A DNA stretch of 5,464 nucleotides from positions 1 through 5,464 of the forward strand of contig JAOZRP010000184.1 of the NCBI GenBank assembly GCA_029940125.1, written 5' to 3'. Shown one piece after another: positions 1 to 5,433 of this stretch. The position numbers and the translations under genes are program-made. The notes below the pieces were generated by a model. The model worked only from the letters and a program-made list of their open reading frames with translations. It searched no databases and was not told the DNA's origin. Each line of letters opens with the position of its first letter. The stretch's first letter is position 1. Source of the DNA: a bacterium (GTDB taxonomy: Bacteria; Desulfobacterota; Anaeroferrophillalia; Anaeroferrophillales; Anaeroferrophillaceae).

Positions 1-29
1 TCAACGTTAAAAAGAGCATTAAAATAACC

Positions 30-58
30 TTGACATTTGCAGTCATGATCCTTACCTT
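30..58 (+). promoter_or_regulatory. Candidate sigma-70 promoter upstream of htpX
   Basis: A perfect -35 hexamer TTGACA lies at 30-35. Seventeen bases further on is a weak -10 candidate, TACCTT at 53-58, which keeps the T, A and final T of TATAAT. The spacing is ideal and the region is AT-rich, and a start near 65 would give a leader of about 38 bases with the htpX ribosome binding site well inside it. The poor -10 is the main doubt. HtpX is heat- or envelope-stress-induced in Escherichia coli, but I see no convincing sigma-32 promoter here. Confidence 0.4.
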
Positions 59-89
59 TAAAATCCAAGGAATTTATTATGATATAATT

Positions 90-94
90 GGAGG
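90..94 (+). promoter_or_regulatory. Ribosome binding site that sets the htpX start
   Basis: GGAGG at 90-94 sits eight bases before the ATG at 103, which is optimal Shine-Dalgarno spacing. An in-frame TTG at 88 would add five residues, but it overlaps this site and has none of its own, so ATG 103 is preferred. Confidence 0.8.
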
Positions 95-102
95 TTGACG
101 CA

Positions 103-945
103 ATGAATCAAGCCAAAACCATCAGCCTGATGGTGGGATTAACCGTCCTGTTCGTCCTGGTCGGCAGGATGCTGGGCGGCAACCAGGGAATGGTCTTTGC
201 CTTCATCCTGGTTTCAGCAATGAATTTCGGCTCCTACTGGTTCAGCGACAAAATTGTCCTGTCCATGTATAAGGCCCGAGAGGTATCGGAAGACAACTAT
301 CCCGACCTCTATGCCATGGTCAGGACCCTGGCCCAGCGGGCCGAGCTGCCGATGCCGAAAGTCTACATCATCCCCCAGGACAGCCCCAATGCCTTTGCCA
401 CCGGCAGAAATCCCGAACACGCGGCGGTTGCGGTTACCAATGGCATTTTGAAACTGCTCAGCCGCGAGGAACTGATGGGAGTCTTAGGACATGAACTGAG
501 CCACGTCAAGCACCGCGACATTCTGATCGGCAGCATTGCCGCCACCATTGCCGGCGCCATCTCCATGATTGCCAGCCTGGCCCGCTGGGGCGCCATTTTC
601 GGCGGCTTTGGCGGCGACGACGACAACGGCGGCAACTTCATCTTCGTCATGATCTTCACCATGATCGCTTCGCTGGCAGCCATGCTTATCCAGATGGCTA
701 TTTCCCGTTCACGGGAGTATCTTGCCGACGAAGGCGGCGCCAGAATCAGCGGCAACCCCCATTACCTGGCCTCGGCCCTGGCCAAACTCGATGCCTACAG
801 CAAGCGGCTGCCGATGCAAAAGGCAAACCCGGCCACGGCGCACATGTTCATCGTCAACCCCTTGACCAGCGGCAAAATAAGCCAGTTGTTCTCCACCCAT
901 CCCTCCACGGAAGAGCGAATCAGGCGGCTGGAAAACATGGTCTGA
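103..945 (+). CDS. htpX: Membrane-bound zinc metalloprotease HtpX (M48B family)
   Basis: Product of 280 residues, close to the 293 of E. coli HtpX. HtpX is an inner-membrane endoprotease that cleaves misfolded membrane proteins, working alongside FtsH in membrane quality control, with its catalytic site facing the cytoplasm. Seen in the sequence: two N-terminal hydrophobic segments (about residues 7-25 and 29-46), a soluble stretch with the family motif around PNAFATGR (about 87-94), the zinc motif HELSH with ligands H130 and H134 and catalytic E131, then two more hydrophobic segments (about 143-160 and 178-199). The third ligand is E205 in SREYLADE, followed by D209. A glycine- and aspartate-rich loop (about 166-178, GGFGGDDDNGGN) separates the last two hydrophobic segments. 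The C-terminal part contains FSTHPSTEERI, typical of the family. All catalytic residues are present, so it is probably active. The gene opens the rightward cluster; no terminator separates it from rsmB, 78 bases downstream. Confidence 0.95.
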   Translation: MNQAKTISLMVGLTVLFVLVGRMLGGNQGMVFAFILVSAMNFGSYWFSDKIVLSMYKAREVSEDNYPDLYAMVRTLAQRAELPMPKVYIIPQDSPNAFATGRNPEHAAVAVTNGILKLLSREELMGVLGHELSHVKHRDILIGSIAATIAGAISMIASLARWGAIFGGFGGDDDNGGNFIFVMIFTMIASLAAMLIQMAISRSREYLADEGGARISGNPHYLASALAKLDAYSKRLPMQKANPATAHMFIVNPLTSGKISQLFSTHPSTEERIRRLENMV

Positions 946-1010
946 ACAATTGAGAGTACCTGGAGGTTCTGGAAAAAAGATATGGCGACCCCGGAATTTC
1001 ACAAAATGGA

Positions 1011-1017
1011 AAGGTGA
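1011..1017 (+). promoter_or_regulatory. Shine-Dalgarno-like site before rsmB, next to an ATC codon
   Basis: AAGGTGA at 1011-1017 matches the anti-Shine-Dalgarno consensus well. It lies six bases before an ATC codon at 1024 that is in frame with rsmB. No ATG, GTG or TTG sits at a useful distance in that frame. The TGA inside this site (1015-1017) is also the last in-frame stop before the rsmB reading frame. Confidence 0.5.
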
Positions 1018-1023
1018 CCAAAC

Positions 1024-2445
1024 ATCAACAGGCAGAGTGGCAGAAAAAATTCCCCGCCGCGGGCGGGCGGCAGTCCAACACCCAGGCAGCAGGCCTGGAA
1101 GACCCTGGTAGCGATAGACAGCCAGTCGGTTGACATCGAACAGGCCCTGGAACAATGCTTTAACAACAGTCAGGGGAAAAATCTTGACCGCCGCGGCCGG
1201 GCCCTGGTCACCAACCTGGTGTCCGGCTCCGTCAAATGGCGGCGGCGCCTGGACTGGCTGATCGACCGGCTCTCAAAGCATAAAAAAGGACCGGACCCGA
1301 AAACCAGGAACCTCCTGCGGCTGGCACTTTACCAGCTGACTTTTCTCAGCGGCACTCCTCCCTACGCCGTGGTTTCCGAAACCGTCAACTTGGCCAAACG
1401 CGAACTGCCGGGCCGGGAAGGCTTCATCAACGGCATGCTGCGCACCTACCTGCGCACCGACCCGGAAACCCTGCTTCCCGACCCCGAAGCAGATCCAGTG
1501 ATATTTCTGGGCGTCAAGTATTCCCTGCCCGACTGGCTGATCTCCCGCTGGCTGGACGACTACGGCCCCCAACTGACTGAAAGGCTCTGCCGCCAGGCCA
1601 ACGATTTTGCCGGCACCACCTTCCGGGTAAACCGCCTGCAGACCTCCCGCGATCAATTTCTCGCCCAACTGGAAAAAGAAACAACGCCATCAACCGGCAG
1701 CGACAACCATATCACCCCCACCATCTATGCCCCGGAAGGCTTCACCGCCAGGCAGGCCGGCGAACTGCTCACTTCCCGATTTTTCCGCCGGGGCACCATC
1801 ACCGTCCAGGACGAAGGAGCCCAGTTGATCAGCTACCTGCTCCATCCCGCTCCCGGGCAGGTTATTCTCGACGCCTGCGCGGCGCCCGGCGGCAAGGCCT
1901 GGCACCTGGCGGAACTAAGCGACGACCAGGCCACCATTTTTGCCGCCGACATCAGCGAAAAAAGAACCCGATTGGTGACTGAAACCGGCAGGCGGCTGGG
2001 TCTGCATTCCGTACAGCCGCTGGTGGCCGATCTCTGTCGGCCGCTGCCCCGGGAAATGCCGCAGTGCTTTGACGCCATCCTGGTGGACGCCCCCTGCTCC
2101 GGCCTCGGCGTCCTGCGCCGGCGGGCCGACCTGCGCTGGCGCAAACAGCCCGGCGACCTGGAGCAGCTGGCCACAATTCAATTGCAAATCCTGACAAATT
2201 GTTCTACATACCTGAAAAAAGGCGGACGCCTGGTCTATGCTACCTGCACCGCCAACCGGAAGGAAAACCAGGAGGTGGTGGAGCGTTTCCTGGCCGTGCG
2301 GACGGATTTTTCCCGGCTGCCCCCGGACCGGATGACTCCTCCCCGGACCAGGAAATGGTTCGACCCGGAAGGCTACCTTCAAACGTTCTTTTTTGAACCC
2401 GGCGGCTTGGACGGCTTTTTCGCCGCCGTCCTGGAGCGCCAGTAG
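1024..2445 (+). CDS. rsmB: 16S rRNA (cytosine-967-C5)-methyltransferase RsmB; start uncertain
   Basis: RsmB (Sun/Fmu) uses S-adenosylmethionine to make m5C967 in 16S rRNA. It has an N-terminal NusB-like RNA-binding domain and a C-terminal Rossmann methyltransferase domain. Methyltransferase landmarks: motif I DACAAPGGK (1870-1896), motif IV DAPCSG with its cysteine at 2095-2097, and motif VI YATCT with the nucleophilic cysteine at 2245-2247. Both cysteines are intact, so activity is expected. The NusB-like part includes GSVKWRRRLDWLI, LRLALYQL and FINGMLR. The first standard start in frame is GTG 1219, giving 408 residues, but this would cut off the first part of the NusB-like domain: the frame from about 1090 encodes RQQAWKTLVAID and then RRGRALVTNLV, running without a break into GSVKW. 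The frame is open from 1018, so I place the start at ATC 1024 (473 residues), the only near-cognate codon with a good ribosome binding site. An undetected frameshift or base error is the alternative. Function is secure; the start is not. rpe follows after 28 bases. Confidence 0.9.
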   Translation: MNRQSGRKNSPPRAGGSPTPRQQAWKTLVAIDSQSVDIEQALEQCFNNSQGKNLDRRGRALVTNLVSGSVKWRRRLDWLIDRLSKHKKGPDPKTRNLLRLALYQLTFLSGTPPYAVVSETVNLAKRELPGREGFINGMLRTYLRTDPETLLPDPEADPVIFLGVKYSLPDWLISRWLDDYGPQLTERLCRQANDFAGTTFRVNRLQTSRDQFLAQLEKETTPSTGSDNHITPTIYAPEGFTARQAGELLTSRFFRRGTITVQDEGAQLISYLLHPAPGQVILDACAAPGGKAWHLAELSDDQATIFAADISEKRTRLVTETGRRLGLHSVQPLVADLCRPLPREMPQCFDAILVDAPCSGLGVLRRRADLRWRKQPGDLEQLATIQLQILTNCSTYLKKGGRLVYATCTANRKENQEVVERFLAVRTDFSRLPPDRMTPPRTRKWFDPEGYLQTFFFEPGGLDGFFAAVLERQ

Positions 2446-2473
2446 ACTACGGGAAACGAGGCAAAACGACATA

Positions 2474-3151
2474 ATGGACAGCATACAAAAAACGGCTAAA
2501 AGCGCGCGGATGATCGCCCCGTCCATCCTCTCTGCCGACTTCGGCCGGCTGGCCGAGGAAATCAGGGCGGTGGACCAGGCCGGGGCGGATCTCATCCACA
2601 TCGATGTCATGGACGGTCATTTCGTCCCCAACCTGACCATCGGCCCCGGGGTGGTAAAAGCGCTGCGCCCCCACACCAGGCTGCTTTTTGACGTCCACTT
2701 GATGATTGACAATCCCGAATGCTTCATCGACGCCTTCGCTGAGGCCGGCAGCGACATCATCACCGTCCACGCCGAGGCCACCGTCCACCTGCACCGGCTG
2801 ATTCAGCGGATCAAGGAACACGAACTCAAGGCCGGGGTTTCCATCAATCCGGCCACCCCGATTTCGGTCCTGGAAAACATCCTGGAAGATGTCGACCTGG
2901 TGCTGGTGATGACTGTTAATCCCGGTTTCGGCGGCCAGCAGCTGATTCCCGGCGCCCTGGCCAAGGTGGCCGACCTGCGTGCCCTCATCGACCGCCGGCA
3001 GCTGCCGGTCCTGCTGGAAGTGGATGGCGGCATCAACGTCGACACCATCGAGGCAGCGGATCAAGCCGGGGCCAACATTTTCGTGGCCGGCTCGGCGGTT
3101 TTCAGCACCGACGACTACGCCGGCATTATCAGCCGGCTGAAAGACAACTAA
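2474..3151 (+). CDS. rpe: Ribulose-phosphate 3-epimerase
   Basis: Interconverts D-ribulose 5-phosphate and D-xylulose 5-phosphate in the cytoplasm, in the non-oxidative pentose phosphate pathway (and in the Calvin cycle where present). The 225-residue product is a complete TIM-barrel epimerase of normal length. Signatures in order: IAPSILSADF (S17), IHIDVMDGHFVPNLTIGP with H42 and D44, DVHLMI with H75, MTVNPGFGGQ (about 146-155), EVDGGIN with D184, and phosphate-binding VAGSAVF near the C-terminus. H42, D44, H75 and D184 match the conserved metal-binding and acid/base residues of the family, so it should be active. ATG 2474 is chosen; GAGG at 2458-2461 is a rather distant binding site (12 bases). 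A later in-frame ATG at 2510, just before IAPSILS, would also leave the fold intact but has no evident binding site. The reading frame extends upstream into rsmB, which is not taken as coding. Probably co-transcribed with rsmB. Confidence 0.96.
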   Translation: MDSIQKTAKSARMIAPSILSADFGRLAEEIRAVDQAGADLIHIDVMDGHFVPNLTIGPGVVKALRPHTRLLFDVHLMIDNPECFIDAFAEAGSDIITVHAEATVHLHRLIQRIKEHELKAGVSINPATPISVLENILEDVDLVLVMTVNPGFGGQQLIPGALAKVADLRALIDRRQLPVLLEVDGGINVDTIEAADQAGANIFVAGSAVFSTDDYAGIISRLKDN

Positions 3152-3178
3152 CGCCGGCTTAACGCCCACACAACCCAA

Positions 3179-3194
3179 ATCAGGATATCAGGAT
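3179..3194. repeat. Tandem 8-mer direct repeat
   Basis: ATCAGGAT occurs twice without a gap, at 3179-3186 and 3187-3194. The second copy runs into the left arm of the 93-base inverted repeat. It could be a small duplication or an insertion scar of that element; no matching copy is seen at its right end. Confidence 0.7.
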
Positions 3195-3282
3195 GTTCCG
3201 GCATGGCTCTCGCTCATTCTCGCGGCACATCGTGTGATTCGTTCGGCGGCCAATACCGCTATGAGCCAAGCCCGAACATCCT
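3190..3282. repeat. 93-base imperfect inverted repeat, possible structured element
   Basis: The left arm (3190-3209, beginning AGGATGTTC and ending TGGCTC) is the reverse complement of the right arm (3263-3282, beginning GAGCCA and ending GAACATCCT), with 18 of 20 positions matching. Inside, GCTCAT (3212-3217) can also pair with ATGAGC (3261-3266), as if a short duplication of GCTC had been inserted in the left arm. GCGG (3222-3225) can pair with CCGC (3256-3259), and CACA-TCG-TGTG (3226-3236) forms a small hairpin at the middle. Together these suggest a long stem-loop as RNA or a cruciform as DNA. No open frame of note lies within it. It lies in the 3' untranslated part of the rpe transcript, upstream of the terminator. 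It may be a dispersed palindromic repeat; I do not recognise the family. Confidence 0.7.
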
Positions 3283-3348
3283 TAAATGTATTCCCGACAA
3301 TTTTTTGTTTTTTTGTGACAGCATTTCAGGCGTAAGGTGCTAAAAAAG

Positions 3349-3376
3349 AAAGGCCGGGAGATATCTCCCGGCCTTT
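3349..3376. terminator. Bidirectional intrinsic terminator shared by rpe and rpoD
   Basis: A GC-rich perfect palindrome at 3352-3373 has a GGCCGGGAGA arm, a central TA and a TCTCCCGGCC arm. It is extended by three A:T pairs on each side. T residues follow on the plus strand (3374-3378 and 3381-3386), and an A-rich tract (3342-3351) provides U residues for minus-strand transcripts. It therefore should stop both the rightward htpX-rsmB-rpe transcript and the leftward rpoD transcript, whose stop codon is 42 bases away. Confidence 0.93.
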
Positions 3377-3417
3377 TTAATTTTTTCAATCCCACCTGGA
3401 TGAGATAATCCGCCTCC

Positions 3418-5352
3418 CTACCATTCGAGAAACCCTTTCAGTTTGCGGCTCCGGCTTGGATGGCGCAGCTTGCGCAGGGCCTTGGCCTCAATCTGGCGAA
3501 TCCGCTCCCTGGTCACATCAAAATCCTGCCCCACTTCTTCCAGCGTATGGTCGCAGCGTTCACCGATCCCGAAACGCAGACGCAGCACCTTCTCCTCCCG
3601 GGGGGTCAGGCTGGAGAGCACCTGGGTGGTCCGTTCAGACAAGTCCGCCTTGACCACCGAATCCAAAGGATTAACCGCTTTTTTATCTTCAATGAAGTCG
3701 CCCAGATGGCTGTCTTCCTCCTCACCAATGGGCGTTTCCAGAGAAATGGGCTCTTTGGCGATTTTCAACACTTTCTTGACCTTGTCCAGGGGGATGTCCA
3801 TCCGCTCGGAGATTTCCTCGGGAGTCGGCTCCCGCCCCAGTTCCTGCAGCAGATAGCGGGAGGTGCGAATCAGCTTGTTGATGGTTTCAATCATATGCAC
3901 CGGAATGCGGATGGTGCGGGCCTGGTCGGCAATAGCCCGAGTAATGGCCTGGCGGATCCACCAGGTGGCATAGGTACTGAATTTGTAGCCCCGCTGGTAT
4001 TCAAACTTGTCAACCGCCTTCATCAGTCCGATGTTCCCTTCCTGGATCAGGTCCAGAAACTGCAGGCCGCGATTGGTGTACTTTTTGGCAATGCTGACCA
4101 CCAGCCTGAGATTGGCCCGGATCAACTCGTTTTTCGCCCACTCGGCCTTGCGTTCACCGGCGCTGAGCTGGAGGTCAATCTGTTTCAAATCAGCCAGGCT
4201 GAAACCGGTATCCCGGCGCAGCTGGCGGATTTTGACCGACAGATTCTCCACCCGGAAAAACAAGTCATCAAAATCACTCGCCGACAAAGAATACTGCCGC
4301 AGAAAAGCCTTCTTCTCTCCTTCGTCTTTCAGGCAGCGCTTGCAGCGCCGCTCCAGGGCAAAAAAGCGCACGCCATAGGTAGATTCCAGCCGGGCAACCA
4401 TTTTTCTCAGGCTCTGACCCAGGCGGATGTAGTCCTTCAGTTTGGCAACAATATCGTCAATATGGCGCTGCTTCAGATTGACCGCCTGGAACAAGTCGAA
4501 CATTTCATGTTCCTGGGCCCGCACCTTGGCCCGGGCGGCCTTGCGCTGCAGCGGGGTTTTCATGGTTTCATCAGGATGTTTCAAACGATTGCGGATCGCC
4601 CGGTTGTCTTCATACAAGGAAACGATTTGTTCAATATGGCTGACAATCTTCTGACGCAGATTTTCATCGTCACCAGCAGTTTCAGTGACATCTTCATTCA
4701 AGGATTCATCCTCTTCATCGCTGTCATCATCCAGCAAAGCTTCGGTATCTTCCTCTTCATCTTCATCATCGTCACTGGCAACCACAATCAGGTCTTCTTC
4801 GATTTCCTCCTCAATATCCTTGGAAACATCCTTGACCCTCAAGACACCGGCAGCCAGCATTTCCCCCAAAAGCTGCAGTTCCCTGATGGTCAAGTGGGAT
4901 TTAAGAATGGTCCGGATAATCTCGTGCTCGCCTTCATCAATCTTTTTGGCTATTTCCACCTCACCTTCACGGGTAAGCAGGGAAACCGAGCCCATCTCCC
5001 AGAGATACATGCGTACCGGGTCGTGCTGTCGGTCGCCCGAAGCCGCCGCAACCGGCTTTTTCTCTTCAATCTCAGGGACAACCGCGGCTTCTTCATCTTC
5101 GGCTTCGATCAGCTGGGGGTGTTTCTGGGCATCAATGACCTCGATATCCAGATCAGAAAACAACATAATGATTTCATCAATCTTTTCCGGGGAAATCGCT
5201 TCCGCCGGCAGTACGTCATTAATCTCGGCATAGGAAAGGAAGCCCTTTTCTTTGCCCATTTTCAGCAGGTTATTTAAACCTTTTACATCAACAACCGCCA
5301 GTTTCTCCTTGTCTGACCGGGTCAACTTTGCACTATTTTTGCTGTCGCTCAT
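3418..5352 (-). CDS. rpoD: RNA polymerase primary sigma factor RpoD (sigma-70)
   Basis: Housekeeping sigma factor that brings core RNA polymerase to -35/-10 promoters. The 644-residue product has the full group 1 layout: region 1.1 (about 10-75), region 1.2 starting at DPVRMYLWEMG (from 111), a strongly acidic stretch (about 180-230, including DDDEDEEED at 194-202), a non-conserved helical region, then region 2 (about 407-485). The -10 recognition helix has YATWWIRQAITR with W464, W465, Q468 and T471. Region 3 includes the finger segment EPISLETPIGEEEDSHLGDF (about 535-554). Region 4 carries the helix-turn-helix TLEEVGQDFDVTRERIRQIE (603-622), with R615, E616 and R619 matching -35-contacting residues of E. 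coli. A CxxC pair (C337, C340) sits in the non-conserved region and is unusual. ATG 5352 is preferred over ATG 5364 because GAGG lies six bases before it. Many rpoD genes follow dnaG; what lies upstream is outside the window. Transcription ends at the shared terminator. Confidence 0.98.
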   Translation of the reverse strand: MSDSKNSAKLTRSDKEKLAVVDVKGLNNLLKMGKEKGFLSYAEINDVLPAEAISPEKIDEIIMLFSDLDIEVIDAQKHPQLIEAEDEEAAVVPEIEEKKPVAAASGDRQHDPVRMYLWEMGSVSLLTREGEVEIAKKIDEGEHEIIRTILKSHLTIRELQLLGEMLAAGVLRVKDVSKDIEEEIEEDLIVVASDDDEDEEEDTEALLDDDSDEEDESLNEDVTETAGDDENLRQKIVSHIEQIVSLYEDNRAIRNRLKHPDETMKTPLQRKAARAKVRAQEHEMFDLFQAVNLKQRHIDDIVAKLKDYIRLGQSLRKMVARLESTYGVRFFALERRCKRCLKDEGEKKAFLRQYSLSASDFDDLFFRVENLSVKIRQLRRDTGFSLADLKQIDLQLSAGERKAEWAKNELIRANLRLVVSIAKKYTNRGLQFLDLIQEGNIGLMKAVDKFEYQRGYKFSTYATWWIRQAITRAIADQARTIRIPVHMIETINKLIRTSRYLLQELGREPTPEEISERMDIPLDKVKKVLKIAKEPISLETPIGEEEDSHLGDFIEDKKAVNPLDSVVKADLSERTTQVLSSLTPREEKVLRLRFGIGERCDHTLEEVGQDFDVTRERIRQIEAKALRKLRHPSRSRKLKGFLEW

Positions 5353-5358
5353 GCATCG

Positions 5359-5362
5359 CCTC
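5359..5362 (-). promoter_or_regulatory. Ribosome binding site that sets the rpoD start
   Basis: On the minus strand GAGG (5362 down to 5359) is followed by six bases and then ATG at 5352. The other in-frame ATG at 5364 overlaps this site and is preceded only by AT-rich sequence, so the shorter form is favoured. Confidence 0.75.
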
Positions 5363-5380
5363 ATGTAAATAATATAGTTT

Positions 5381-5408
5381 CCATCTGGGAACTGATGCTT
5401 CCAGATGG
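5381..5408 (-). other. Stem-loop in the rpoD upstream region
   Basis: On the minus strand CCATCTGGAA pairs with TTCCCAGATGG, a ten-base-pair stem with one bulged C and a seven-base loop GCATCAG. It ends 28 bases before the ATG at 5352. No U-tract follows immediately, so it does not look like a terminator. If transcription starts further upstream it lies in the rpoD leader and could affect message stability or translation, or be a processing site between rpoD and an upstream gene. The structure is seen; the role is inference. Confidence 0.6.
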
Positions 5409-5412
5409 GCTG

Positions 5413-5433
5413 TCAGCTTTCAGCTCTCGGCTT
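5413..5433. repeat. Three tandem heptamer repeats upstream of rpoD
   Basis: TCAGCTT (5413-5419), TCAGCTC (5420-5426) and TCGGCTT (5427-5433) follow one another with exact seven-base spacing; units two and three each differ from the first by one base. Such degenerate heptamer arrays occur in intergenic DNA of several bacterial groups. Three units is short, so this is a modest call. Confidence 0.5.

Noticed and set aside
1015..1017. In-frame TGA before rsmB as a selenocysteine codon
   Set aside because: RsmB is not a known selenoprotein family, the residue would lie outside the conserved domain, and no suitable SECIS-like hairpin follows directly; the only nearby hairpin starts about 35 bases later and is a plain GC stem with a 3-base loop.
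2393..2473. N-terminal extension of rpe starting inside rsmB
   Set aside because: It overlaps the rsmB end in another frame, the added residues do not resemble epimerases, and ATG 2474 gives a product of normal length.
1915..2610. Minus-strand open frame of 231 codons across rsmB and the start of rpe
   Set aside because: Antisense to rsmB and the start of rpe, both with intact catalytic motifs. The product has no recognisable domain and spans two genes.
2447..3178. Minus-strand open frame of 243 codons opposite rpe
   Set aside because: A shadow of the GC-rich rpe coding sequence, without recognisable motifs.
3190..3282. The inverted repeat as an insertion sequence or CRISPR unit
   Set aside because: There is no transposase frame, no clear target-site duplication, and no second copy or spacer pattern within the window.
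3460..5277. Very long plus-strand open frame (605 codons) opposite rpoD
   Set aside because: It lies entirely antisense to rpoD, which is a complete, highly conserved sigma-70 gene. The antisense product is low-complexity and resembles no family; it is a by-product of the codon use of rpoD.
5353..5364. Upstream ATG for rpoD at 5364 adding four residues
   Set aside because: It has no ribosome binding site and overlaps the GAGG that serves ATG 5352.
5369..5376. TATATT/TATTAT as the -10 box of an rpoD promoter
   Set aside because: No -35 match is found at 16-18 bases upstream, and the resulting transcript would start at the ribosome binding site. It probably reflects local AT-richness.
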